NCBI RefSeq assembly: GCF_014171575.1
Contig: NZ_CP050453.1
Span: 2,232,001-2,296,000 of the forward strand
Source of the DNA: Microbacterium sp. Se63.02b
GTDB lineage: Bacteria; Actinomycetota; Actinomycetes; Actinomycetales; Microbacteriaceae
Reading direction: 5' to 3'
DNA length: 64,000 nucleotides
This document shows, piece by piece, positions 47,401-58,667 of this stretch (position 1 is the stretch's first letter; each line of letters starts with the position of its first letter). The notes beneath the pieces are model-generated. The model saw only the letters and a list, made by a program, of their open reading frames with translations, ran no database searches and had not been told where the DNA came from. The position numbers were made by a program, and so were the translations under genes.

Positions 47401-48138
47401 CGTGATCCTTCCGACGAGGTGTCCGACACATGGGCGAGCGAGCGGATGCCGCGCTCCATGTGCCACTGGGCGTAGGCGGAGACGAGTCCGGAGGCCGCTG
47501 CGGTATCGGCGGCAGGCGACGCGTCGATCACGTCCCACTCCCCCGCGATCAGGGCGCGGAGCAGCCTCAGCGTCTTCTCCGAGACGCGCGGGCTTCCGGC
47601 GGGAGCGCAGTTCTCGCAGACCAGTCCGCCCAGCTGCGCGACGAATCGCGAATGCGGACCCGGCGTGCCGCAGCGCGCACTCGTCGAGCGACGGCGCCCA
47701 CCCCGACAGCGACATGACCCGCAGCAGATAGGAGTCGAGGATGCTGCGCGCGACGTGCTCACCGCGCGACAGGGCGCGCAGTCCGCCGACGAGGAGCAGG
47801 TACTGATCCGGCGTCGCTTCCGCATCACTCAGGCGATCCGCCGTCTCGACCATGGCGTTCGCCGCGGTGAAACGGTCGTAGTGCGCCGCGATGTCGCTGC
47901 CGTACGAGCCGAGCGACTCGGCCTGCTGCACGATGTCGAGCGAGCGGCCCTGATAGAGCTGCACGTCGGCGACCATGAACGGCTCGAGCCTGGCCCCGAA
48001 CTTCGACGAGGTGCGGCGCACCCCTTTGGCCACGGCTCGGACCTTGCCGTGACGCCGCGAGAGCATCGTGACGATGCGATCCGCCTCACCGAGCTTGTGA
48101 GTGCGCAGGATCACCGCTTCGTCTCGGTAGGTGGGCAC
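47397..48138 (-). CDS. recO: DNA repair protein RecO (frameshifted in this sequence)
   Basis: About 247 residues after repair. The N-terminal OB-fold starts [20 protein letters not shown] and continues [20 protein letters not shown]; the C-terminal half binds zinc. The break in AGCGCGCAC (47672-47680) is repaired by one GC unit on the coding strand. This restores [13 protein letters not shown] and so the first zinc cysteine pair, matching the later CENC. It loads RecA and anneals strands in RecF-pathway repair. The GTG start lies 6 nt after GATAAT (leaderless type). It is coupled to uppS. Confidence 0.9.
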
Positions 48139-48172
48139 CCCTCGATTATCCTCCGTACGCGAGAATGGGGGC
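48139..48172. promoter_or_regulatory. Divergent leaderless promoters of recO and the TRIC gene
   Basis: 34 bp between starts. Minus strand: GATAAT then 6 nt to the recO GTG. Plus strand: GAGAAT (48161-48166) then 6 nt to the TRIC GTG. Both are weaker versions of the TANNNT pattern. Confidence 0.35.
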
Positions 48173-48865
48173 GTGACCGAACCGCTCTTCACCATTCCGC
48201 TGTGGGCGGACCTCCTCGGCGTCGGCCTCGGCGGCGTCCAGGGCGCGATGTTCGCCTCGGGGTTCCAGGGGCAGCGGCGCCTCGACTGGCTGGGTGTCGC
48301 GATCATCGGCATCATGATCGGCATGGGCGGCGGCCTGATCCGCGACATCCTCCTCGGGCAGACGCCGGCGACGCTGCAGAATCAGTGGTACCTGGTGACG
48401 GCCGCCGGCGCGGCACTGCTCGGCATGTTGCTCGCCGGGCTCTTCACCCGTCTGAACACCGCGATCGTCGTGCTGGACGCCGTCGTGATCGGGATGTTCG
48501 GTGCGTTCGGGACGAGCAAGGCGCTGGCTTTCGGCATTCCCGAAGTGCCCGCCGTCTTCATCGGCGTCTGCGCCGCGGTCGGCGGCAGCGTGCTCCGCGA
48601 CATGCTGATGGGTCTGCCGACCGCGATCATGCACGTCGGGTCGCTGTACGCGGTCGCCGCCGGAGCGGGGTGCACCTTCATCGTGATCGCCGTCGCCGTC
48701 GGTATGCCGATCACGATCGCCGCCGTCGTCGGCATCGCCGTCACCACCGTCATCCGCATTCTCGCGGTGACGTTCGACGTCTCCCTGCCGGAGCAGCGTC
48801 GTATCTACCGTCGCAAGGTCGCGGCGGAGACGGGCGCGATCGCGATCGTGAAGCCGCAGGACTGA
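48173..48865 (+). CDS. Trimeric intracellular cation (TRIC) channel family protein
   Basis: 230 residues, seven hydrophobic segments formed by two repeats of three plus one. [16 protein letters not shown] in repeat 1 and [17 protein letters not shown] in repeat 2 are the glycine-rich kinked helices (GGxxRD) of the UPF0126/TRIC family, potassium-permeable trimers in related proteins. Physiological role here unknown. GTG start; it ends before a terminator shared with leuA. Confidence 0.9.
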   Translation: MTEPLFTIPLWADLLGVGLGGVQGAMFASGFQGQRRLDWLGVAIIGIMIGMGGGLIRDILLGQTPATLQNQWYLVTAAGAALLGMLLAGLFTRLNTAIVVLDAVVIGMFGAFGTSKALAFGIPEVPAVFIGVCAAVGGSVLRDMLMGLPTAIMHVGSLYAVAAGAGCTFIVIAVAVGMPITIAAVVGIAVTTVIRILAVTFDVSLPEQRRIYRRKVAAETGAIAIVKPQD

Positions 48866-48880
48866 TCCGCTGATCAGACG

Positions 48881-48915
48881 ACCGCGGCCGACATCCACAC
48901 GATGCCGGCCGCGGT
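48881..48915. terminator. Bidirectional terminator between the TRIC gene and leuA
   Basis: Perfect 10-bp arms ACCGCGGCCG (48881-48890) and CGGCCGCGGT (48906-48915) with a 15-nt loop, between convergent genes. Confidence 0.65.
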
Positions 48916-48931
48916 TCGCCTCCGGGGACGA

Positions 48932-50801
<1,870 letters not shown>

Positions 50802-50809
50802 ATGTGGTC

Positions 50810-50815
50810 ATGCTA
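50810..50815 (-). promoter_or_regulatory. -10 box of the leuA transcript
   Basis: TAGCAT on the minus strand, 6 nt before the leader ATG. A weak -35, TCGAAA, lies 18 nt upstream. Confidence 0.5.
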
Positions 50816-50879
50816 GCAGGGATGGTGCGGCACTTTCGACGGGTCTGAGACGATCGCGCGGCCGGTGACACTCCCCGAT

Positions 50880-51526
50880 ATGAGTACATCGCACCGTCGC
50901 CTCGCCCTCGCCGCAGCGACTGCCGCCGGAGTCTTGCTCCTGAGCGCCTGCGCCTCAGGACCCGGCAGCACCCCGGCCCCACGAGCACGACGGTCCCCTC
51001 CGATCAGCGCCTCGAAGAGGCTCACCCCGGCCTGCCGGACGGGCGCGTGATCGGTGTCGGCACGGTGCTCGATGTCGCGGGTGACGTGCAGCTGTGCATG
51101 GGGGTCATCATGGAGTCGTACCCGCCGCAGTGCCAGGGAGTGCCCCTCGACGGGTGGACATGGGACGGCGTCGACGGCAGCGAGACCAGCGGCACGACCA
51201 CCTGGGGTCAATACGCGGTGTACGCCTCGTACGACGGCGAACGACTCACGAACACCGACCAGCCGATCATGCTCGCCCTCTACGACACGGTCGCCCCGGA
51301 GGACCCGACCGGCGGCGTCGAGGGGACCACGGCGGAGGACGAGCTCGTGCGGGTCCAGGACGACATCGCCGCTCGTCTGGGATCAGAAGCGCTCACGGTG
51401 GCGACCGACCGCGGCTACGTCTGGCTGACCGTCGTGTGGGACGACGGGACGATGCAGGATGCCGCCGACGCCGAGTACGGCGACGGGGTGGTGATCGTCA
51501 CCTCGGCGCTGCGCGAGACCGACTAG
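50880..51526 (+). CDS. Putative lipoprotein, unknown function (frameshifted in this sequence)
   Basis: About 215 residues after repair. The signal sequence ends in lipobox LSAC (Cys24), followed by a Gly/Pro/Thr linker and a globular part with two cysteines (LCMGVIMESYPPQCQGVPL) and many acidic residues. The break at about 50977-50980 is repaired by one C (STPAPTSTTVPSDQRLEEA). I do not recognise the family. It is surface-anchored by inference. Its end overlaps the convergent quinone reductase gene by 4 nt. Confidence 0.72.
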
Positions 51527-52470
51527 GCCTCAGGGATCAGCGCCAGTTTTCCGCCGGGATGTCCGGCCGAGAGCAGGCGCTGAGCCTCAGGCGCCTGAGC
51601 GAGCGGGAACGTCCGCGCGACCGGCACCACCAGGTCGCCGTTCTGAGCCAGGGCGATGAGTTCGCTGCGCACCTCGTCGCGAAAACGCGCGCTGTCCGGC
51701 ATCGAGCCCGCGATGGCCACGATCCCCTCGGACTCCGCTCGCGTGAACGCGGCGATGGTGACGATGCGTCGGCGGTCGGTGACCACCTCCAGAGAGACAT
51801 CGACGGCCTCGTCCGTGCCCACGGCATCCAGGGCCGCCACGACGGGTCCGTCTGCGACCTCGAGCACACGCTGACGGAGGCCGTCGCCGTAGCGCACCGG
51901 GATGCCGCCGAACCGTCGCACCTCGTCGAAGCGCTCCGCGCTCGCCGTCCCGATCACGCGGACGCCGCGCAGGCGAGCCTGCTGCAGAACGCTCACGCCG
52001 ACCGCCCCCGACGCCCCATGGAGCAGGATCGTCTCTCCCGGACCCGCACCGGCGATCGCGAGCATCTCCGCCGCCGTGGTTCCGACCAGCAACAGGTTCG
52101 CGGCCTCGGGGTGCGAAAGGGTCGAAGGTTTCGCGAACACCTTCTCGGCAGGAACGGTGAGTTCGGTGGCATAGCCGCCGCGCACTCGAAACGCGATGAC
52201 CTCGTCGCCGACCGATGCCGCACCGGACCCGATCCGCGTGTCCGGACCGAGTGCGCTCAGTTCCCCGGACACCTCGTAGCCGATCGGTACGGGGAGATCG
52301 AGGTCCGACCGAGCGGCCGCGACGTGCTTCGCGTCCGCAGGATTGACGCCGGCCGCCCGCACGCGGATCGTGACCTCGCCTGCCTCCGGAGCCGCGACCT
52401 CATGCGCGACGAACTTCCAGGTGTCGGGGGAACCCCATCGCGTCGCCACCCAGTGGTGTGCCACTGTCAC
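51523..52470 (-). CDS. NAD(P)H:quinone reductase-like oxidoreductase (MDR family)
   Basis: 315 residues, zinc-free medium-chain dehydrogenase. AAGVNPADAKHVA is the N-terminal quinone reductase signature and HGASGAVGVSVLQQARLRGV the NADPH-binding fold (normally GAxGGVG; here GASGAVG). It likely reduces quinones or enones; the physiological substrate is unknown. GTG start. It is convergent with the lipoprotein gene and ends a same-strand run after the secreted I36-like gene by 17 bp. Confidence 0.86.
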   Translation of the reverse strand: MTVAHHWVATRWGSPDTWKFVAHEVAAPEAGEVTIRVRAAGVNPADAKHVAAARSDLDLPVPIGYEVSGELSALGPDTRIGSGAASVGDEVIAFRVRGGYATELTVPAEKVFAKPSTLSHPEAANLLLVGTTAAEMLAIAGAGPGETILLHGASGAVGVSVLQQARLRGVRVIGTASAERFDEVRRFGGIPVRYGDGLRQRVLEVADGPVVAALDAVGTDEAVDVSLEVVTDRRRIVTIAAFTRAESEGIVAIAGSMPDSARFRDEVRSELIALAQNGDLVVPVARTFPLAQAPEAQRLLSAGHPGGKLALIPEA

Positions 52471-52486
52471 CGTCTCACCGAGCCGC

Positions 52487-52960
52487 TCAGAGGATGCAGC
52501 GCAGATTCGTGACGGTGCCGGTGACGTTCGCCCAGGTCCCGGCGTTCACGCTCTTGAGCACCGTGCTCCCGTTACGGACCTGGACGTACCCGCCGCTGCG
52601 CGCATTCGCCACGGACTTGGCGGTGAAGCTCGACGGGATCGTGTGGACGGCGCACGTGCCGAACGACAGCACGCCGCCCCCGAGAGAGGAGGCGTTGTAG
52701 GCGCAGATCCGTCCGGTCGCGCAGCTGCCGACGGACCGCGCCGCGAGGTCGGATGCGCTCGGCACGCTCAGCTCCATGTCCAGCTTCGGCCACACCGCAT
52801 GCGTCGAATCGATGACGATGCCGCCTGGCACCTCTTCGAGGACGGCCGCGATCTGCGGATCCACATCGCGGGGAGCGTCAGCGGCGGCGTAGGCCGGAGC
52901 AGAGCCCAGGATCATGGCGATGCCCAGCAGCGCTGTGGCGAGAACGGTCGTTCGTTTCAT
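52487..52960 (-). CDS. Secreted protein resembling peptidase inhibitor family I36
   Basis: 157 residues. A signal peptide is predicted to be cut after APAYA (residue 25). The mature domain has SCATGRICAYNASSLGGG then SFGTC, and a C-terminal repeat with GTWANVTGTVTNLRC. This matches the small disulfide-linked beta-gamma-crystallin-like fold of I36 inhibitors; four to five cysteines are present. The start overlaps the stop of the preceding membrane gene (ATGA), so it is the last gene of a sigma factor operon. Confidence 0.75.
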   Translation of the reverse strand: MKRTTVLATALLGIAMILGSAPAYAAADAPRDVDPQIAAVLEEVPGGIVIDSTHAVWPKLDMELSVPSASDLAARSVGSCATGRICAYNASSLGGGVLSFGTCAVHTIPSSFTAKSVANARSGGYVQVRNGSTVLKSVNAGTWANVTGTVTNLRCIL

Positions 52961-53940
52961 CGAATGGTCTCCTCATCGAGATCCCACATCTGGTAGGAGA
53001 TGATCGCCCCCGCGGGGAACAGCTCATCGGCGGTCAGCACGGTGCGTTCGACGCCGACGATCCGTCCCGTGTCGCGAGACACCAGGACCAGATCGCTCAC
53101 GGCTCCGTCGGGCGACTGGACGCGGACCCCCGTGACCGTGCGTCCCAGACGGTCGGTCGACGTGCCCAGAGCATCGCCGCCGCCTGCTTCCTCGAGAAGA
53201 AGGAGGAGTTCGCGGTGCTGTGCGTCCGTCAAGGTCCACTGGTCGAGGACGGCCGCGAACGCCATCTCCACCTCGTATGCCGTCGGGTCCTCGGGCATTC
53301 CGAATGCACGGAGCATCGCGACCATGTCGTCGCGGGTCTCACCGGGAACGGCCGTCCAGGGGGTGTCGAAATCGCCGGGCGCCATGACGAGGTCGGTGAC
53401 CACCTCTCCGCTGCTCGTGACCTCCGCAGCGTTGCTGGCGACCGCATCGGTGGGGTCGTAGGGGACGCCGGCGAGGATGATCATGCGTCCCGAACCGTCC
53501 GGCTCCCACGTCAGTGTGGAGAGCTGCGGAGCGACCGTCGAGGTCTTGGTGTCGACGTCGACCGAGAACGACCACGATGCCGTCTTGACGGTTCGCAGCG
53601 GCATCGTCGGGCCGGGGGTCTCGGCCAGAGCGGCATCCGCATCGTCGACGAGCTGCGCGATGGTGTTGGATCCGCTGAAGTCGAGGGGCGCCGGAGTCCC
53701 GGCGACCGCCGCGCCCTGCGGCGAGAAGATCGCGAACGCCAGCGCCGTCGAGGCGACGGCCGCGGTGACTCCGCCCGTCCAGCCGATCGTCCGGGTGCGG
53801 CGACGCCGTGGAGCCGAACCCGTGCGGAGGATGCGGTCACGCGTCGCACGGGCACGTGCGTCCGGCAGAGCGTCGCGTGGTGTCGTCGCGGGGTCGGCAT
53901 CGCTCAATATCCGCTCGAGCACGGCGTTCTGCGTCATCAC
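52957..53940 (-). CDS. Single-pass membrane protein of the CU044_5270 type, sigma-factor partner
   Basis: 327 residues. A cytoplasmic arginine-rich N-terminus of about 50 residues, one transmembrane helix (about 53-71), then a large extracellular domain with SWSFSVDVDTKT and PWTAVPGETRDDMVAMLRAFG. The layout is that of the proteins encoded next to ECF-like sigma factors in actinobacteria and fits an anti-sigma or signal-input role, which is inference: no zinc anti-sigma motif is seen. It overlaps both neighbours by ATGA. Confidence 0.75.
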   Translation of the reverse strand: MMTQNAVLERILSDADPATTPRDALPDARARATRDRILRTGSAPRRRRTRTIGWTGGVTAAVASTALAFAIFSPQGAAVAGTPAPLDFSGSNTIAQLVDDADAALAETPGPTMPLRTVKTASWSFSVDVDTKTSTVAPQLSTLTWEPDGSGRMIILAGVPYDPTDAVASNAAEVTSSGEVVTDLVMAPGDFDTPWTAVPGETRDDMVAMLRAFGMPEDPTAYEVEMAFAAVLDQWTLTDAQHRELLLLLEEAGGGDALGTSTDRLGRTVTGVRVQSPDGAVSDLVLVSRDTGRIVGVERTVLTADELFPAGAIISYQMWDLDEETIR

Positions 53941-54458
53941 CCGTCACCAGCCCCCTCCAGGCCCAGCTCCGACCGCAGGCGATCCTGCGCTCGGCTCAGC
54001 GTCTTCTGCACCCGGGACTCAGAAGCGCGCAACAGCTCGGCGATCTCCCCCACCGCGAGTCCATCCCAGTACGTGAGCATGATGATACGCCGTTGGGGCT
54101 GTGTGAGGACACCCAAAGCGCGAACGACTTCGACGCGGCCGAATCGACCCAGCTGCTGCTCGTCCCCTGACACGCCCGTGTGCACGGCATCGAGAGCGCC
54201 GTGCGGCATGGATGATCGGGTGGTGCGCGAGCGCAGACGACGGTCCGCCTCACGCAGCAGCCAGACGCGTCCTGGTGGTCGCGCGGGTCGGAGGCGTGCC
54301 CAGGCGTGGAAGAAGACCTCCGAGACGATCTCGGTGACCTCCTCGTCGTCGCCGACCACACCTTCGACGTGGTGGCGCACTGCCGCCCAGTGCGCATCGA
54401 ACACGCGGGTGAAGACCTCGTTTCGCAGCGGATTCGGGTCTTCGCTGCGAACGTTCAT
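53937..54458 (-). CDS. ECF-type RNA polymerase sigma factor
   Basis: 173 residues. Region 2 is FTRVFDAHWAAVRHHVEGVV with VTEIVSEVFFHAWARL. Region 4 is LTQPQRRIIMLTYWDGLAVG followed by ESRVQKTLSRAQDRLRSEL, the helix-turn-helix reading the -35 element. It is the first gene of a three-gene operon with a membrane partner and a secreted I36-like protein, all overlapping. The signal is unknown. The ATG is 54 bp from the era stop upstream on the same strand. Confidence 0.9.
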   Translation of the reverse strand: MNVRSEDPNPLRNEVFTRVFDAHWAAVRHHVEGVVGDDEEVTEIVSEVFFHAWARLRPARPPGRVWLLREADRRLRSRTTRSSMPHGALDAVHTGVSGDEQQLGRFGRVEVVRALGVLTQPQRRIIMLTYWDGLAVGEIAELLRASESRVQKTLSRAQDRLRSELGLEGAGDG

Positions 54459-54512
54459 ATCGTCGGGGTCGGCGGTCTTCCCGCCGCCTTCGACGCGTGA
54501 CCTGGGCGCATC

Positions 54513-55409
54513 TCAGAAGCCGAGTCTGCCGAGCTGCTTCGGGTCGCGCTGCCACTCCTTGGCGACCTTGACGTGCAGGCCGAGGAACACACGCGTACCC
54601 AGCAGATCCTCGATCCCTGCGCGAGCGCGTGCACCCACGTCGCTGAGGCGCTTGCCCTTGTGCCCGATGATGATGGCTTTCTGACTGTCACGCTCCACGA
54701 CGATCGAGGCATGCACGTCGGTCAGGTCGGTGCCCTCGCGCGGCGCGATGTCGTCGATCACCACGGCGATCGAGTGCGGAAGCTCATCGCGCACGCCCTC
54801 GAGGGCGGCTTCGCGGATCATCTCGGCGATGCGGTCTTCCTGCGACTCGTCGGTCGTGATCCACTCCGGGTACAGAGCGGGGCCTTTCGGCATCAGCTGG
54901 AGGATCTCGTCGGAGAGCACGTCGAGCTGGTCCCTGGTCAGCGCGGAGAGCGGGATGACAGCCGCCCAGTCGTCGCGCAGCGCATCGACCTCCACCAGCC
55001 TGCCGGTGATCTCGTCTCGACCAGCGGCATCCGTCTTCGTCACGATCGCGATCTTCTTGGCGCGCGGGTATCCATCGAGCGAAGCGGCGATGCGGCGGTC
55101 GCCGGGACCGACCTTCTCGTTAGCCGGAACGCAGAACCCGATGACGTCGACATCGCCCAGCACCTGCTCCACCAGGTCGTTCAACCGTTCGCCGAGCAGT
55201 GTGCGCGGTTTGTGGATGCCCGGGGTGTCGACGATCACGAGTTGACCCTCCGGCCGATTCACGATGCCGCGGATCGCCCGCCTCGTGGTCTGCGGCTTCT
55301 CGCTCGTGATCGCGATCTTCTCGCCGACGAGAGCATTCGTCAGGGTGGACTTGCCGACGTTGGGGCGGCCGACGAAGGTCACGAACCCGCTTCGAGTCTC
55401 ATCAGCCAT
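54513..55409 (-). CDS. era: GTPase Era
   Basis: 298 residues. G1 GRPNVGKST, G3 DTPG, G4 TKTD; the C-terminal KH domain has VERDSQKAIIIGHKGKRLSD. It binds 16S rRNA near its 3' end in 30S assembly. ATG at 55409 with GAAGGAG upstream is used. It overlaps the CBS-domain gene by 8 nt and closes the HIT-phoH-ybeY-CBS-era operon. Confidence 0.96.
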   Translation of the reverse strand: MADETRSGFVTFVGRPNVGKSTLTNALVGEKIAITSEKPQTTRRAIRGIVNRPEGQLVIVDTPGIHKPRTLLGERLNDLVEQVLGDVDVIGFCVPANEKVGPGDRRIAASLDGYPRAKKIAIVTKTDAAGRDEITGRLVEVDALRDDWAAVIPLSALTRDQLDVLSDEILQLMPKGPALYPEWITTDESQEDRIAEMIREAALEGVRDELPHSIAVVIDDIAPREGTDLTDVHASIVVERDSQKAIIIGHKGKRLSDVGARARAGIEDLLGTRVFLGLHVKVAKEWQRDPKQLGRLGF

Positions 55410-56697
55410 CGTGTCGATCTCCTTCATCCTGCGAAGCGTCAGGTTCTCCTGTCGCACGTTCCACGAACACCGTCGCGATCCCACGGCCGCGTCCGCGAGA
55501 GGCTCCTCCGGTGAGGACCAGGCCATCGACGGTCGCCGTCGCACCGGGTTGCGGCACCTGTCCGAGAGCCTTGCCGAGCAGTCCGCCGATCGAGTCGACG
55601 TCCTCGTCCTCGAGCTCGAGACCGAAGAGATCGCCCACGTCCTCCAGCGAGAGACGGGAACTCACTCGATAACGTCCGTGACCCAGGTCGACGAACTCCG
55701 CCGATACCTGATCGTACTCGTCGGAGATCTCGCCGACGAGTTCCTCGATCAGGTCCTCGAGCGTCACCAGACCCGAGATCCCGCCGTGCTCGTCGATCAC
55801 GAGGCACACGTGCACGGCATCGCGCTTCATCTGCTGCAGCAGCGTCTCCGCACGCATCGACTCCGGCACGAAGGTCGCCGGACGGGAGATCGGCCGGATG
55901 GATGCCGCTCGCCAGGCGCTGTCATCCCGGTACGCGAACTGCACGAGGTCCTTGAGATAGAGCACCCCGACGACGTCGTCGGCATCGTCGTCGACCACGG
56001 GCATCCGCGAGACGCCCCGGTTCAGGAAGAGCGACATCGCCTGGTCGGTCGTCGCTGTCGCATCGACCGTCACCATCTCGGTGCGAGGCACCATCACGGC
56101 GCGCACGAACTGGTCGGTGAAGTCGAAGACGGAGTGGATGAGGTCGCGGTCGTCCTCCTCGATGAGATCGTTCGATGCCGCTTCATCCACCATGCTGAGC
56201 AACTGGTCTTCGCTTGTGAAGGAGCTGCGCCCGGTTCCCGGGGTCACCTTGTTTCCGAGCAGCACGAGGCCTTGTGCAAGGGGACCGAGGAAGATCCGGA
56301 GTCCACGGACGATCGAGGCGGTGCCGCGGATCATGCCCTCTGCATGCTGTCGCCCGAACGACCGCGGGCTCGCGCCGACGAGCACGAACGTGATGGCGGT
56401 CATCAGCAGGGCCGCGGCGAGCATCGCCCACCAGTTGTTCTCGATGAGGATCGTGAAAGCGACCGTCACGAGCACCGCCGCCGTCACCTCCGCGAGCACG
56501 CGGATGAACGCCACAGCATTGACGTGCGCGTCGAGGTCGGTCGCGATCCGGCCCAGCGCCTTGGCGCGGCGGCCCTCGGTCGCCATGTCCGCGAGCCCTG
56601 CGCGCGAGGTCACGCCGTACGCGGCGTCGATCGCAGCCATGAGACCGCCGAACGCCACCAGCAGGACGGCGGCGATGAGGAGGAGGACGGCCGTCAT
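55402..56697 (-). CDS. CNNM/CorC-type membrane protein with CBS domains
   Basis: 431 residues. A DUF21 membrane part (three or four helices in the first 140 residues), a pair of CBS domains (MVPRTEMVTVDA, RMPVVDDDADDVVGVLYLKD, LVIDEHGGISGLVTLEDLIE), and a CorC_HlyC domain at the end. The family is linked to magnesium or cobalt handling. It sits between ybeY and era, a conserved actinobacterial order. The start overlaps the ybeY stop. Confidence 0.92.
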   Translation of the reverse strand: MTAVLLLIAAVLLVAFGGLMAAIDAAYGVTSRAGLADMATEGRRAKALGRIATDLDAHVNAVAFIRVLAEVTAAVLVTVAFTILIENNWWAMLAAALLMTAITFVLVGASPRSFGRQHAEGMIRGTASIVRGLRIFLGPLAQGLVLLGNKVTPGTGRSSFTSEDQLLSMVDEAASNDLIEEDDRDLIHSVFDFTDQFVRAVMVPRTEMVTVDATATTDQAMSLFLNRGVSRMPVVDDDADDVVGVLYLKDLVQFAYRDDSAWRAASIRPISRPATFVPESMRAETLLQQMKRDAVHVCLVIDEHGGISGLVTLEDLIEELVGEISDEYDQVSAEFVDLGHGRYRVSSRLSLEDVGDLFGLELEDEDVDSIGGLLGKALGQVPQPGATATVDGLVLTGGASRGRGRGIATVFVERATGEPDASQDEGDRHDG

Positions 56698-57152
56698 CGG
56701 CGACGTTCGGTGGCGGCGAAGCCCTGGATCAGTTCCTTCTGCAGTCCGAACATCTCACGCTCCTCATCGGGCTCCGCGTGATCGAAACCGAGGAGGTGCA
56801 GCAGACCATGGGTGGTGAGGAGGATCAGCTCGTCCATCAGCGTATGGTGCGCGGCCTGAGCCTGCGTCTCCGCCACCTGCGGGCACAGCACGATGTCGCC
56901 CAGCAGACCGGGAGCCGTCGGACGATCCTCGGTGCCGGGGCGCAGCTCATCCATCGGGAAGCTCAGCACGTCGGTCGGGCCCGGCTCGTCCATCCACTGC
57001 ACGTGGAGTGCCTCCATGGCGCCCTCGTCGACCAGGACGATCGCCACTTCCGCGTCAGGGCTGACATGCAGCTGCGCGAGGTTGAAGTCCGTCAGGCGCT
57101 GCAGCACCGTCTCGTCGACGTCGATGGCCGACTCGTTGTTGATCTCGATCAT
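56694..57152 (-). CDS. ybeY: Endoribonuclease YbeY (rRNA maturation factor)
   Basis: 152 residues. The zinc motif HGLLHLLGFDH (H-x3-H-x5-H) is intact, with TDVLSFPMDEL and GDIVLCPQVAETQA. It is involved in 16S rRNA 3' end processing and ribosome quality control. It overlaps phoH and the CBS gene by 4 nt each. Confidence 0.96.
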   Translation of the reverse strand: MIEINNESAIDVDETVLQRLTDFNLAQLHVSPDAEVAIVLVDEGAMEALHVQWMDEPGPTDVLSFPMDELRPGTEDRPTAPGLLGDIVLCPQVAETQAQAAHHTLMDELILLTTHGLLHLLGFDHAEPDEEREMFGLQKELIQGFAATERRR

Positions 57153-58261
57153 GAGAGTCCTCGTTTCGGCATGCGGTCACGGGGGCCGGGCCGCTGCGCT
57201 CCCCTGCGCTCGGCACGGTTGGCGAATTCGGCGGCCTGTTCACGCTCGAACCGCTGCGCTGTGCGCTTCTCGTCGTACTCGCTGTAGGCGTCGACGATGC
57301 GCCCCACCAGGGAATGACGCACGACATCGTCGCTGGTGAGCCGGGAGAAGTGGATGTCGTCGATGCCGTCGAGCACGCGGGTGACCAGACGGAGCCCCGA
57401 CGAGCCCTGCGGCAGATCGACCTGGGTGATGTCGCCTGTGACGACCATCCTCGTGCCGAAGCCGAGGCGCGTGAGGAACATCTTCATCTGCTCGGGAGTG
57501 GTGTTCTGCGCCTCATCGAGGACGACGAACGAGTCGTTCAGCGTGCGACCGCGCATGTAGGCGAGCGGTGCGACCTCGATGGTCCCCGTCGCCATCAGAC
57601 GAGGGACGATCTCGGGGTCCATCATCTCGTTGAGCGCGTCGTACAGCGGCCGCAGGTAGGGATCGATCTTGTCGGTGAGAGTGCCGGGGAGGAACCCGAG
57701 ACGCTCTCCGGCCTCGACGGCCGGACGCGTGAGGATGATCCGGGTGACCTCCTTGCGCTGCAGCGCCTGGACGGCCTTCGCCATCGCGAGGTAGGTCTTG
57801 CCCGTGCCCGCCGGCCCGATCCCGAACACGATCGTGTTCTCCTCGATCGCGTCGACGTACTCCTTCTGACCGAGCGTCTTCGGGCGGATGACCTTACCGC
57901 GCGTGGTGAGGATGGCCTCGCCGAGCACTTCACTCGGACGCGGACCGCCCTCCTGCCGCAGCATCCGCGCGGAGCTCGACACGTCGCTCGGAGCGAGGTC
58001 GTGTCCCGCCCTGGTCATGGCGAGCAGCTCCTCGACCAGTGCCTTCGCCTTCGCCACATCGTCCTGCGAGCCGCTCAGGGTGATCTCGTTGCCGCGGACC
58101 AGGACCTGGACGTCACGATGCTCCTTCTCGAGCATCCTCAGCAGACGGTCCTGCGGGCCGAGCAGCTGCACCATCGCGACGCCGTCCGCGTACATCTTCT
58201 CCACCGACTCCGGAGGCCGAGCGCCCAGGCTCCGCTCCTGCGGTTCGTGATTCTCAGGCAC
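57149..58261 (-). CDS. phoH: PhoH-family ATPase
   Basis: 370 residues. The N-terminal KH-like region is VQVLVRGNEITLSGSQDDV; Walker A GIGPAGTGKTYLAM; Walker B SFVVLDEAQNTTPEQMKMFL. In the same operon as ybeY, it probably acts in RNA metabolism. The GTG start overlaps the HIT gene stop by 8 nt. Confidence 0.94.
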   Translation of the reverse strand: MPENHEPQERSLGARPPESVEKMYADGVAMVQLLGPQDRLLRMLEKEHRDVQVLVRGNEITLSGSQDDVAKAKALVEELLAMTRAGHDLAPSDVSSSARMLRQEGGPRPSEVLGEAILTTRGKVIRPKTLGQKEYVDAIEENTIVFGIGPAGTGKTYLAMAKAVQALQRKEVTRIILTRPAVEAGERLGFLPGTLTDKIDPYLRPLYDALNEMMDPEIVPRLMATGTIEVAPLAYMRGRTLNDSFVVLDEAQNTTPEQMKMFLTRLGFGTRMVVTGDITQVDLPQGSSGLRLVTRVLDGIDDIHFSRLTSDDVVRHSLVGRIVDAYSEYDEKRTAQRFEREQAAEFANRAERRGAQRPGPRDRMPKRGLS

Positions 58262-58604
58262 CGACGCTCTTCTCGGTCAAGCCACCGGCCAGCACATGTG
58301 CGTGGACGTGGAAAACGGTCTGTCCGGCGTTCGCGCCGGTGTTGAAGACGAGGCGGAAGTCGCCGTCGTCCGTGTGCTCCGCCGCCAGTTGACCGGCGAA
58401 CGCGATCATCTCGGCGAGCAACGCAGGGTCTCCTGCGGCGAGCTCCGCGACGTCGCGGTACTCCGCGGTCTTGGGCACCACGAGCAGGTGGACGGGTGCC
58501 TGCGGAGCGATGTCGCGCAGAGCGAAGAGGCGATCCGTCTCGCCGAGGATCTCGGCGGGGATCTCCCCGTTGAGAATGCGCGTGAAGATCGAGGGTTCCG
58601 TCAT
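58254..58604 (-). CDS. HIT-family nucleotide hydrolase/transferase
   Basis: 116 residues. The histidine triad is HVHAHVLAG near the C-terminus; also SIFTRILNGEIPAEIL and PVHLLVVPK. Hydrolyses nucleotide phosphoramidates such as AMP-lysine (family activity). TAGACT lies 7 nt before the ATG, so the downstream phoH-ybeY-CBS-era set may have its own leaderless promoter here in addition to read-through from rsmE, 63 bp upstream. Confidence 0.93.
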   Translation of the reverse strand: MTEPSIFTRILNGEIPAEILGETDRLFALRDIAPQAPVHLLVVPKTAEYRDVAELAAGDPALLAEMIAFAGQLAAEHTDDGDFRLVFNTGANAGQTVFHVHAHVLAGGLTEKSVGA

Positions 58605-58667
58605 GCGGTCAAGTCTACCGATGGCGACGACGGTGCAGCCCGGAGCATCGCGACGAGACGATGCCGG

